Part shown: one piece after another, positions 1-6,599 of the stretch
Layout: each line of letters starts with the position of its first letter
How positions within the stretch are numbered: the first letter of the stretch is position 1
NCBI GenBank assembly: GCA_036271795.1
Contig: DATAZY010000048.1
Location: 1-7,846, forward strand
Length of the DNA stretch: 7,846 nucleotides
Source of the DNA: Galbitalea sp036271795
GTDB taxonomy: Bacteria; Actinomycetota; Actinomycetes; Actinomycetales; Microbacteriaceae
Direction: 5' to 3'
The notes under the pieces: model-generated
Told to the model about the DNA's origin: nothing
Seen by the model: only the letters and a program-made list of their open reading frames with translations
Database searches by the model: none
Position numbers and translations under genes: made by a program

Positions 1-99
1 TCTCGTGCTGGGATTCACGTTGATTCCACGCAACAGGAGCACGTATCTGGAGGCCACCCTAAAAAGATACTGTGGTCACACAGCCCACGAAGAGGATTG
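1..99 (+). other. glgX leader; possible 3' end of an upstream frame
   Basis: One + frame is open from base 2 and ends at the TGA at 98-100, which shares its last base with the glgX ATG (TGATG). Read as protein this gives about 32 residues ending HEED, with no family I recognise. Its first half uses mostly G/C third bases, but bases 61-80 are A/T-rich and look non-coding. Promoter-like pieces are also present: GATACT at 66-71 matches 4 of 6 bases of the -10 consensus, and TTGATT at 20-25 pairs with TATCTG at 44-49 at an 18-base spacer. Either a coupled upstream gene or a short promoter region fits. The sequence left of the window would decide. Confidence 0.3.
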
Positions 100-2292
100 A
101 TGAACACCTGGCCCGGTACCGCATATCCGCTCGGCGCGACCTTTGACGGCAACGGCACCAACTTCGCCCTGTACAGCGAGGCGGCCGAGAGAGTCGAGCT
201 GTGCCTGTTCAGCCCCGACCTTAAGGAAACTCGCGTCGAGCTCACCGAAGTGGATGCCTACGTCTGGCACGCCTACCTTCCGAGCATCCAGCCCGGCCAG
301 CGTTACGGTTACCGCGTGTACGGGGATTACGACCCGAAGTCTGGCAAGCGTTTCAACCCGGCAAAGCTCCTGCTCGACCCCTACGCGAAGGCGACCTGCG
401 GCCAGATCGACTGGGATCAATCGCTCTTCGCCTACAACTTCGGCGACCCGGAGTCCCGCAACGACGACGACTCTGCGATGCACATGATGCACGGGGTGGT
501 CATCAACCCGTTCTTCGACTGGGCGGGCGACCGCGCTCCGGGCATCCCGTACGCGCAGACCGTGATCTACGAGGCACACGTCAAGGGGCTCACCGAGCTG
601 CACCCCGGCATCCCCGAGAACCTGCGCGGCAAGTATGGGGCTCTCGCGCATCCGGTCATCCTCGATCACCTGAAGAAGCTCGGCATCACCGCCATCGAGC
701 TCATGCCGGTGCACCAGTTCGTCAACGACTCGACCCTGCACCAGAGGGGCCTCACCAACTACTGGGGCTACAACACGATCGGATTCTTTGCACCGCACAA
801 CGAATACTCGTCGACCGGCGACCTCGGCGCGCAGGTGCAGGAGTTCAAGGGGATGGTGCGCGCCATGCACGGCGCTGGCATCGAGGTCATCCTGGATGTC
901 GTCTACAACCACACCGCGGAAGGTAACCAGCTCGGCCCGACGATCTCGTTCAAGGGAATCGACAACGCGGCCTACTACCGGCTCGTCGACAAGACGCCCG
1001 AGTTCTACATGGACTACACGGGGACCGGCAACTCCCTCAACGTCAGCAATCCGCACTCGCTGCAGATGATCATGGATTCGCTGCGCTACTGGGTGACGGA
1101 GATGCATGTGGACGGCTTCCGCTTCGATCTCGCGGCGGCGCTCGCCCGCGAGTTTTACGACGTGGACCGCCTCGCCGCCTTCTTCGAGCTTGTCCAGCAG
1201 GACCCGATCGTGTCCCAGGTCAAGCTCATCGCCGAGCCGTGGGATGTCGGCCCCGGCGGGTACCAGGTCGGCAACTTCCCTCCGCTCTGGACGGAGTGGA
1301 ACGGGCAGTATCGCGACACCGTCCGCGACTTCTGGCGCGGGCAGCCGTCGACGCTTGGGGAGTTCGCATCCCGAATTACGGGATCCTCCGACCTCTATGA
1401 GCACGACGGACGTCGACCGGTCGCGTCCATCAACTTCGTCACCGCACACGATGGCTTCACCCTGCGCGATCTGGTCTCGTACGACGAAAAACACAACGAG
1501 GCGAACGGCGAGAACAACAAAGACGGCACCGACGACAACCGCTCATACAACTGCGGCGTCGAGGGGCCGACGACTGACCCGGCGATCAACACGCTGCGAT
1601 CTCGTCAGCTGCGCAACTTCCTCGCCACGCTGCTGCTTTCCCAGGGCGTCCCCATGGTGCTGCACGGCGATGAGCTCGGCCGCACCCAGGACGGGAACAA
1701 CAATACGTACGCCCAGGATTCCGGGATCTCATGGGTGCACTGGGACACCGCGGACCAGGCGCTGATCGACTTCACCGCAGCGTTGGTGCGGCTGCGGAAG
1801 GAGCATCCAACCTTCCGACGATCGCGCTTCTTCGATGGCCGCCCGGTCGTTCGCGGCGCCGGCGAACCGCTGCCCGACATCGTCTGGCTTCAGCCGGATG
1901 CAGCCGAGATGTCCCCGACCGACTGGGATTCCGGATTCGGTCGCGCAATCGCCGTCTTCCTGAATGGCGAAGGCATCCACGGCAGGGATGCCCGCGGGGA
2001 ACGAATCACCGACAAGAACTTCCTGGTGCTCTTCAATGCCGGAGATGACACCGTCAACTTCGTCATCCCGCCGGACGAATACTCGGCATGGTGGGAGATC
2101 GTCGTCGACACGGTCGGTGAGCAGGCCGACTCTCACCCGCGCGAAGCCGGCGCGACGCTGCCGGTCGAGGGCAAGGCGGTACTCGTGCTCCGCGCTCACA
2201 CACCGACAAGGGCCGAGCTGGCATCCGATCGGTCCGTTGCCGCGTCGCTGTCACCGTCCGGCGCGAAGTCGGCGCCGACGCCCGCGCCATAG
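100..2292 (+). CDS. glgX: Glycogen debranching enzyme GlgX (GH13 subfamily 11)
   Basis: This cytosolic isoamylase-type enzyme hydrolyses alpha-1,6 branch points of phosphorylase-trimmed glycogen, freeing short maltooligosaccharides. The 730-residue product has the family's normal length. An N-terminal beta-sandwich (CBM48-like, about residues 5-110) opens with the typical PLGATFDGNGTNFALYS stretch. A TIM barrel follows with all four GH13 regions: DVVYNHT (266-272), GFRFDLA with nucleophile Asp343, AEPWD with acid/base Glu379, and TAHDG with Asp451. The isoamylase/GlgX hallmark HGDELGRTQ.GNNN lies near 522-536. A C-terminal beta domain ends near residue 700 and is followed by a Ser/Ala/Pro-rich tail. 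ATG at 100 is chosen because AGAGG at 91-95 sits 4 bases upstream; the in-frame TTG at 97 would be too close. No other glycogen or trehalose gene is in the window. GlgX versus another isoamylase-type enzyme is the only real ambiguity. Confidence 0.96.
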   Translation: MNTWPGTAYPLGATFDGNGTNFALYSEAAERVELCLFSPDLKETRVELTEVDAYVWHAYLPSIQPGQRYGYRVYGDYDPKSGKRFNPAKLLLDPYAKATCGQIDWDQSLFAYNFGDPESRNDDDSAMHMMHGVVINPFFDWAGDRAPGIPYAQTVIYEAHVKGLTELHPGIPENLRGKYGALAHPVILDHLKKLGITAIELMPVHQFVNDSTLHQRGLTNYWGYNTIGFFAPHNEYSSTGDLGAQVQEFKGMVRAMHGAGIEVILDVVYNHTAEGNQLGPTISFKGIDNAAYYRLVDKTPEFYMDYTGTGNSLNVSNPHSLQMIMDSLRYWVTEMHVDGFRFDLAAALAREFYDVDRLAAFFELVQQDPIVSQVKLIAEPWDVGPGGYQVGNFPPLWTEWNGQYRDTVRDFWRGQPSTLGEFASRITGSSDLYEHDGRRPVASINFVTAHDGFTLRDLVSYDEKHNEANGENNKDGTDDNRSYNCGVEGPTTDPAINTLRSRQLRNFLATLLLSQGVPMVLHGDELGRTQDGNNNTYAQDSGISWVHWDTADQALIDFTAALVRLRKEHPTFRRSRFFDGRPVVRGAGEPLPDIVWLQPDAAEMSPTDWDSGFGRAIAVFLNGEGIHGRDARGERITDKNFLVLFNAGDDTVNFVIPPDEYSAWWEIVVDTVGEQADSHPREAGATLPVEGKAVLVLRAHTPTRAELASDRSVAASLSPSGAKSAPTPAP

Positions 2293-2314
2293 GTTCGCAT
2301 TACCGCTGGATCCC

Positions 2315-2337
2315 GTCACGAACTTGCGTGATTTATT
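2315..2337 (+). terminator. Weak intrinsic terminator-like hairpin after glgX
   Basis: Twenty-odd bases past the glgX stop, TCACG (2316-2320) can pair with CGTGA (2327-2331) across a 6-base loop, with one extra G-U pair possible at the base. The short T-rich run TTTATT follows directly (2332-2337). The stem is short for a terminator, so termination may be partial or Rho-dependent. It is the only such structure in the gap. Confidence 0.35.
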
Positions 2338-2357
2338 AGAGATTTGTCAAGCCCGCT

Positions 2358-2374
2358 GTGAAATTCCCGTTCAC
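2358..2374. promoter_or_regulatory. Inverted repeat GTGAA-N7-TTCAC, possible operator
   Basis: A perfect 5-base inverted repeat with a 7-base spacer lies about 85 bases upstream of the start of the 75-residue gene, in the most A/T-rich part of the gap (2321-2376). The dyad size (17 bases) suits a dimeric helix-turn-helix regulator and loosely resembles CRP-type half-sites, although the spacing differs from TGTGA-N6-TCACA. No convincing -35/-10 pair could be fixed next to it. A 5-base dyad can arise by chance. Confidence 0.22.
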
Positions 2375-2415
2375 TATTGCCCCGGCGAGCAGCGCAGTGT
2401 TTCAATGAGCGGAAG

Positions 2416-2431
2416 GCCCCCGAAGAGGGGC
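2416..2431 (+). other. GCCCC/GGGGC hairpin in the 5' leader of the small ORF
   Basis: GCCCC (2416-2420) pairs with GGGGC (2427-2431) around a 6-base loop. It ends 14 bases before the Shine-Dalgarno of the next gene and has no T tract. It could be a leader structure that stabilises the message or influences translation, or simply a chance GC stem. Confidence 0.3.
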
Positions 2432-2445
2432 GCACGGGTCGTTCT

Positions 2446-2453
2446 AGGGAGGG
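2446..2453 (+). promoter_or_regulatory. Strong ribosome binding site AGGGAGGG
   Basis: This purine run is the best Shine-Dalgarno in the window, 7 bases from the ATG at 2461. It fixes the start of the 75-residue gene and argues against the in-frame ATG-less extension that runs upstream to about 2377. Confidence 0.75.
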
Positions 2454-2460
2454 CACAACA

Positions 2461-2688
2461 ATGACTGTTCTAACCTCCCCGGCCGCACGAGAAACTCTCA
2501 CCGATGCCAACGTTGCTCTCGTCACGGAAGACGTGTACAGCGTGATGACGGAGCGCGAGACTTTGGGGTTCGTGCAGAAGGTCGGGACTGTGTACGTCGC
2601 ACTGAGCGGCGACATCCTGAGCCATGCCGTCGAGGTTGGCCAATCCCTGTCACTGGAACGCGCGGTACGGATGGTTCGCGTGTCGTAA
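2461..2688 (+). CDS. Small conserved-looking protein of unknown function (75 aa)
   Basis: I do not recognise a named family. The product is a soluble, slightly acidic to neutral 75-residue protein with no cysteine, signal peptide or membrane segment. The first 20 residues look flexible. Residues 21-48 alternate hydrophobics in strand-like fashion (VYSVMTERETLGFVQKVGTV, then YVAL), and residues 52-73 look helical (SHAVEVGQSLSLERAVRMV), suggesting a compact beta-beta-alpha fold. It is very likely a real gene because of the strong AGGGAGGG site, its own leader and codon use biased to C/G at third positions. It is followed after 61 bases by the DUF7882-type gene on the same strand, so the two may be cotranscribed. 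The family resemblance is impression only. Confidence 0.8.
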   Translation: MTVLTSPAARETLTDANVALVTEDVYSVMTERETLGFVQKVGTVYVALSGDILSHAVEVGQSLSLERAVRMVRVS

Positions 2689-2749
2689 GCCCGATCCCTT
2701 AGATAAGCTGGCCACGGATTGTCTGGGCAATGGATCGAGTGGGAAACGC

Positions 2750-3091
2750 ATGGGAAAAATCCTGTACGGCGAGGCGGGTACCGAGATCGTTTTCGACGAC
2801 CGGGATATGGCCCATCTCCAGTTGGTCATCGGCGCGAAGCTGCGCCGCAAGGAGAGCTTCTTCTTCACCTGGAAGGAAGACCCGTCCACGGGCGAGGGTC
2901 GCAACAGCATCTGGATCGATTCGGCGATCCCGCTGTACTTCAAATACTTCGGGAGCAAGCCCCCAACGATCAACCGCGAGTGGCTCGAACTGCTGACGCT
3001 GTCCGCTAACTCGGCGCAGGGGATGCAGTTCATCAGCGAACCACCCCCCGGCGCGGCCGCCGAGGTCGTCAAGGGCAGCAAGAGCGCTTAG
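2750..3091 (+). CDS. DUF7882-type small protein (113 aa), function unknown
   Basis: The N-terminus MGKILYGEAGTEIVFDDRDM, the following AHLQLVIGAKLRR and the FFFTW segment (37-41) match the small Microbacteriaceae family I know as DUF7882. Members are sometimes labelled ATP-dependent DNA ligase in databases, but no ligase motif (KxDG) or nucleotide-binding site is visible here, so that name should not be used. Further marks are WIDSAIPLYFKYFG (55-68), Trp78 and a flexible Pro/Ala/Lys-rich tail (98-113). It has no signal peptide or membrane helix. The start at 2750 is chosen by family fit and GAGTGGGA at 2737-2744; the in-frame ATG at 2624 would overlap the preceding gene. The stop overlaps the stop of the convergent FAD oxidoreductase gene by 4 bases. 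Role unknown. Confidence 0.82.
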   Translation: MGKILYGEAGTEIVFDDRDMAHLQLVIGAKLRRKESFFFTWKEDPSTGEGRNSIWIDSAIPLYFKYFGSKPPTINREWLELLTLSANSAQGMQFISEPPPGAAAEVVKGSKSA

Positions 3092-4551
3092 TTGAGCGCG
3101 GGTAGCTCGCGTCTGCCGAATTCACGGGCCAGGGCCCGCTTAGCGGCGTTGTAGCCTCCCATGCCGTGCACTCCCGGGCCGGGCGCCGACGAGGCTGAGC
3201 ACAGGTAGACGCCCTTGATCGGGATCGTCCACGGGTCCATGAGCGTTGGGCGCGCCACGAGCTGCGCGAACGAGACGTCGCCCGCCGCAATGTCGCCGCC
3301 AATGTAATTCGGGTTGTGCGACTCGACCTCGACCGCCGTTGAGCTCGCAGACGCCAGGATGCGATCGCGGAACCCCGGAGCAAACCGCTCGATCTGCGCG
3401 GTGATCACGGCCCCACGATCGGCGCTCGAGCCGGGCGGTACATGCGTGTAGGCCCACAGGACCTGCTTGCCCTTGGGAGCTCGCGACGCGTCGAGGGCCG
3501 ACGGCTGCGAGACGAGAACGTAGGGTGAGTCGGGTAGCCGACCCCCCTTGATCTCGTGCTCGGATGCCGTGATCTCGGCGCGAGTACCGCCGAGGTGCAG
3601 CGTGCCGGCGGCAGCGAGTTCGGGGTTCGTCCACGGTACCGGGCCATCCAGCGCGTAGTCCACCTTCGCGACCGCGTTGCCGTAGCGAAACCGGGCGAGC
3701 CGACGACCATAAGCGTTCGACAGCGACTCGCCGGCCAGCGCGACGAGTGCCCGCGGTGTGACATCCAGCAGCACGGCCTTGGCTGGCGGTAGTTCAGCGA
3801 GGCTCATGATGGACGCGTGCAGTTCGATCGAACCGCCGTGTGTGACGAAGTCCGCGGCCATGGCATCCACGATCGCCTGGCTGCCGCCGACCGGAATCGG
3901 CCAGCCCGACGCATGCGCGTGAGCGGCAAGAACGAGGCCAGCTGCAGCTGCGCCGAGATCTGGCAGGGCACGGTTGGCATGCGCGTAGGCCCCGGCGAGC
4001 ATCGCGGGGGCCGCATCCTCGGCGAAGCGCGAGTTCCAGAAGCCACTTCCCTGCTCGATGGCGCGTCGACCCAGAGCCGCGAGCACGAGAGGATGCCGCG
4101 GAAACCGCGCGAGCGGCGAGCCGCTGATCTCGGCGAGTTCGGCTGCGCGGGCCGCGAGAGGTCCGACCAGCCGACGGTAGGCGACTCCGTCGCGACCGAG
4201 TGCCGACACGGTCGCCGCCAGGTCGCGATACGCGATCCCGGCCAGACCGCCGTCGAGCGGATGCCCATACGAGATTTCAGGAACCGTCAGCTGGATACGG
4301 TCGGCCAGGCCGAACTCCCGGAAGAACGGTGACGCCAGGGCCATCGGGTGCACCGCGGAGCACACGTCGTGAAGAAAGCCCGGCAGCGTCAGTTCCGCGG
4401 TTCGCGCTCCCCCGCCAATCGTCGACTCGCGCTCGTAGATGCGAACGCGAAGTCCGGCGCGGGCGAGGATGACCGCTGCCGCAAGCCCGTTGGGACCGGC
4501 GCCCACGACGACAGCATCCAGGTCAGAATCGGCGCTCTCAGCCACGTGCAT
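3088..4551 (-). CDS. FAD-dependent oxidoreductase, CrtI/PYROXD2-like
   Basis: This 487-residue flavoprotein belongs to the large phytoene-desaturase-like amine oxidase group. The N-terminal Rossmann motif GAGPNG (17-22) is followed by the acidic end of strand 2 (Glu40) and the GGGAR segment (46-50), all expected for FAD binding. Near the C-terminus, NPNYIGGDI and then SAPGPGVHGMGGYNAA (455-470) form the second flavin-contacting motif seen in this subgroup. Length is normal and no break is seen. The substrate cannot be read from sequence, and no carotenoid gene (crtB, crtE) is nearby, so calling it a carotenoid desaturase is not justified. It is the last gene of a minus-strand operon, overlapping the upstream oxygenase gene by 14 bases. 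The ATG at 4551 is listed, but GTG at 4545 has a better-placed Shine-Dalgarno and may be the true start, shortening the protein by two residues. Confidence 0.9.
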   Translation of the reverse strand: MHVAESADSDLDAVVVGAGPNGLAAAVILARAGLRVRIYERESTIGGGARTAELTLPGFLHDVCSAVHPMALASPFFREFGLADRIQLTVPEISYGHPLDGGLAGIAYRDLAATVSALGRDGVAYRRLVGPLAARAAELAEISGSPLARFPRHPLVLAALGRRAIEQGSGFWNSRFAEDAAPAMLAGAYAHANRALPDLGAAAAGLVLAAHAHASGWPIPVGGSQAIVDAMAADFVTHGGSIELHASIMSLAELPPAKAVLLDVTPRALVALAGESLSNAYGRRLARFRYGNAVAKVDYALDGPVPWTNPELAAAGTLHLGGTRAEITASEHEIKGGRLPDSPYVLVSQPSALDASRAPKGKQVLWAYTHVPPGSSADRGAVITAQIERFAPGFRDRILASASSTAVEVESHNPNYIGGDIAAGDVSFAQLVARPTLMDPWTIPIKGVYLCSASSAPGPGVHGMGGYNAAKRALAREFGRRELPALN

Positions 4552-5437
4552 CCTCGAGGGCGGCCACGCGGCGCGTCGCGTAGATTTCGCTGGTCGAAGG
4601 CCGCCCGAGCAGTCTGCCGAGGAACCACAGCATCAGGCGAGTCGCGGTAATCGCGGGCCACCACGGGCGCCCCACCCCGAGCATCCGACGATATTCGCGC
4701 GGGATGGTCGACACCGCCCCGGCGAAGATCACCCGATACCCAAACGCGGTAGTCCGGCCGAGCGGCGGCTTGCGAATGAACCGCACCGCATCCAGCACCA
4801 ACTGGTCGCTGCGCAACTGCGGCCCGAACGCCGTCAGCTGCGCCCGCAGCTCGGCCTCAGAATGCGGCGGGTTCTCGACACCCATCAGTTCACCGGTGCG
4901 CGCCCACTCGTCGACGTATCGATCGGCGCCTCCGGGTATGACGCCTCCCCATGTTTCGTGACAGCGCAGGAAGGAATCGGTGAAAGCGACGTGCACCCAG
5001 CTGAGCAGTGCAGGATCGTTCGCCGAATAGGCAACCGTCTCGTCGCCACGCGCGTAGCTGCCTTCGACTTTGACGTGCAGCCGGCCGACAAACGCGCACG
5101 CCTGATCGGCCTGCTCGCGCGTTCCAAAGCTCGTGGTCAGCACCCAGCGAACGGTGCCGTTCAGCCTGCCAAGCGGATCCTCGCGGTAGCGCGAATGGTC
5201 GTGGACGCCGGCCATCGCGCCCGGATGCAGCGTCTGCATGAGCAGCGCGCGCATCCCCGCCACGAGGACCGGGATGCCGCCGTGCACCGCCCAGACCGCA
5301 GACCCCGGTCCGAAGAACCCCTCGTCGTCCCCGGTCGCGAGTTCGCTCACCCAACTCGGAACGCCACGATCGTCACCCGAGAGCATGGTGAAGATGCGCC
5401 GACGGAGTTGGCCTAGCCGCTGGGTCACCTCAGCCAC
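4538..5437 (-). CDS. MpaB/Lcp-family (DUF2236) putative oxygenase
   Basis: The product (about 299 residues) belongs to the MpaB/latex-clearing-protein catalytic domain family, whose characterised members are b-type haem proteins that cleave isoprenoid double bonds with oxygen. Many bacterial members, including this type, have no proven substrate. Family marks are GPGSAVWAVHGG (43-54), LMQTLHPGAMAGVHDHS (66-82), RYREDPLGRL (83-92), and a helix around WVHVAFTDSFL (147-157) with His149 and Asp154. His71, His79, His81 or His149 could bear on haem or metal binding, but I cannot assign ligands. The start is uncertain: the frame is open further upstream but would run deep into the transporter gene. 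GTG at 5437 overlaps that gene by 8 bases, and GTG at 5428 lies just after its stop. Neither has a strong Shine-Dalgarno, so coupling to the upstream gene is likely. The start therefore carries most of the doubt, not the family. Confidence 0.88.
   Translation of the reverse strand: MAEVTQRLGQLRRRIFTMLSGDDRGVPSWVSELATGDDEGFFGPGSAVWAVHGGIPVLVAGMRALLMQTLHPGAMAGVHDHSRYREDPLGRLNGTVRWVLTTSFGTREQADQACAFVGRLHVKVEGSYARGDETVAYSANDPALLSWVHVAFTDSFLRCHETWGGVIPGGADRYVDEWARTGELMGVENPPHSEAELRAQLTAFGPQLRSDQLVLDAVRFIRKPPLGRTTAFGYRVIFAGAVSTIPREYRRMLGVGRPWWPAITATRLMLWFLGRLLGRPSTSEIYATRRVAALEDARG
4551..4555 (-). promoter_or_regulatory. Shine-Dalgarno GAGGA inside the upstream gene's 3' end
   Basis: On the minus strand GAGGA lies 5 bases before GTG at 4545-4543, whereas it touches the ATG at 4551. 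It sits within the last codons of the oxygenase gene (stop at 4540-4538), as expected for translational coupling. It decides in favour of the GTG start. Confidence 0.5.
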
Positions 5438-6545
5438 CCGACGCGTGGAACAGAAGTCCAAGCAGGTAGGTGACCGCCGCGGCACCAAACCCGATTGCGA
5501 GCTGTCGCAGAGCGCGCCTGATCGGTGAGCCGCCCGAGAGCAGGCCGACGATGGAGCCCGTACCAAGGAGCGCGAGCCCGACGAGCCCCGCCGCGATCAA
5601 GCCGGCGACGATCCCGGTCGCCCCGAAGAAATACGGGATGATCGGGATAATCGCCCCGCTCGCGAAGAAGCAGAAGCTGGATGCTGCCGCCCCGAACCCG
5701 GTGCCGATCGCCTCGTGGCTCTCGGTCTTCACTCCCGACGCGAGGCTGCCCGCCGGTGCGCCGAGCACCTCGGTCGCGTGCGCCGCCGCCGCGCGCTTGC
5801 TCATCCCGCGAGCGCGATAGACGAGCGCGAGTTCGTTGGCGTCGACATCCAGGTGTTTGAGCGCCTTGTCCGCGTCCGGGCTCGGCGTCGATGCGTCGAG
5901 CAGTTCGCGCTGCGAATGCACGGAGACGTATTCGCCAGCACCCATGGAGAGTGCGCCGGCGAGCAAACCCGCGATCCCGGTCGCGAGAACCGCGCCGTTC
6001 GGGATGCCCGCAGCCGTCACGCCGAGCACGAGCGAGAGATTACTGACGAGTCCGTCATTCGCGCCGAACACCGCCGCGCGGAACGTCCCGCTGAGCCGGT
6101 TCCGGCCGCGCTCCGCGAGCCCGCGGATGACCTCTTCATGGATGGCCTCGTCCGCTGCCATCGCGCTCGTGGCATCCTTGTCGTCCTCATAGGGCGATCG
6201 GGCCTCGGCACGCTGGGCGAGCGCGAGTACGAAGACGGAGCCGAAGGCACGCGCGAAGAGAACCAGAAGCGAGGTGCGAAGGTCGGTTCGACGCGGTTTT
6301 CCCGCTCGGTCGCCCAGCAGCGTCAGCCAGTGGTTCTCGTGACGGCCCTCCGCATCGGCCAGCTCGAGCAGGATCTCTCGCTCCTCGCCCTTGCGACGAC
6401 TGGCGAGCTGGCGGTAGAGCTTGGCCTCCGCGCGTTCATCAGCCAGGTACATCCGCCAGCGACGGACGGTCCGAGGGTTCGCTTTTCCTGCATTTGCTGT
6501 TGCGGCATCTGCAGCCGCGGCATTTGCGGGAGCGGCGGAGTTCAC
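5430..6545 (-). CDS. Ferritin-like domain fused to VIT1/CCC1 transporter
   Basis: This 371-residue membrane protein should move iron or manganese across the cytoplasmic membrane, as VIT1/CCC1 and the related membrane-bound ferritin MbfA of rhizobia do. After an Ala/Asn-rich leader (1-24), a ferritin/rubrerythrin-like four-helix domain spans about 26-145. Likely di-iron ligands are all present: Glu37 or Glu40, ExxH at Glu66-His69, Glu114, and ExxH at Glu133-His136. The VIT1 part follows, with FGANDGLVSNLSL (160-172), GAGEYVS (202-208), a soluble metal-binding-type loop (about 210-280) and hydrophobic spans near 154-178, 183-204, 285-304, 308-336 and 348-366. GTG at 6545 is the only reasonable start; the next Met (32) lies inside the first ferritin helix. 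It heads a three-gene operon and is divergent from corA. Export of excess iron is the favoured role by analogy with MbfA; manganese or storage-linked transport is possible. Confidence 0.92.
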   Translation of the reverse strand: MNSAAPANAAAADAATANAGKANPRTVRRWRMYLADERAEAKLYRQLASRRKGEEREILLELADAEGRHENHWLTLLGDRAGKPRRTDLRTSLLVLFARAFGSVFVLALAQRAEARSPYEDDKDATSAMAADEAIHEEVIRGLAERGRNRLSGTFRAAVFGANDGLVSNLSLVLGVTAAGIPNGAVLATGIAGLLAGALSMGAGEYVSVHSQRELLDASTPSPDADKALKHLDVDANELALVYRARGMSKRAAAAHATEVLGAPAGSLASGVKTESHEAIGTGFGAAASSFCFFASGAIIPIIPYFFGATGIVAGLIAAGLVGLALLGTGSIVGLLSGGSPIRRALRQLAIGFGAAAVTYLLGLLFHASGG

Positions 6546-6599
6546 CTGTCAAGTGTGCCATGCAGCCTCGCGCGGCGACCGGTAATGCAGACTTGGCGC

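Noticed and set aside
16..18. Divergent gene starting leftward with GTG at 18-16
   Set aside because: Only about six codons are visible and the Shine-Dalgarno is poor, so it cannot be supported.
76..1494. 472-residue minus-strand frame opposite glgX
   Set aside because: It is the antisense shadow of a gene with strong GC third-position bias. Its Val/Arg/Glu/His-rich composition shows no domain, while the + frame carries all GH13 motifs.
2750..3091. ATP-dependent DNA ligase label
   Set aside because: At 113 residues with no KxDG or other nucleotidyltransferase motif, ligase activity is not supported.
3088..4551. Reading the FAD oxidoreductase as a carotenoid phytoene desaturase
   Set aside because: The sequence supports only the broad CrtI/PYROXD2-like family, and no carotenoid synthesis gene is adjacent.
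4439..5416. 325-residue + strand frame opposite the MpaB-type gene
   Set aside because: Arg/Pro/His-rich shadow with no recognisable motif; the minus strand encodes a well-marked family.
5438..5566. N-terminal extension of the MpaB-type protein to an ATG at 5566
   Set aside because: It would overlap 130 bases of transporter coding sequence and has Ser/Cys/Arg-rich composition unlike family N-termini.
5715..6599. Long in-frame extension upstream of corA (634-residue frame)
   Set aside because: The extension is antisense to the ferritin-VIT1 gene, Arg-rich and without domains, and the CorA domain starts cleanly at 6600. It is open by GC bias, not a fusion.
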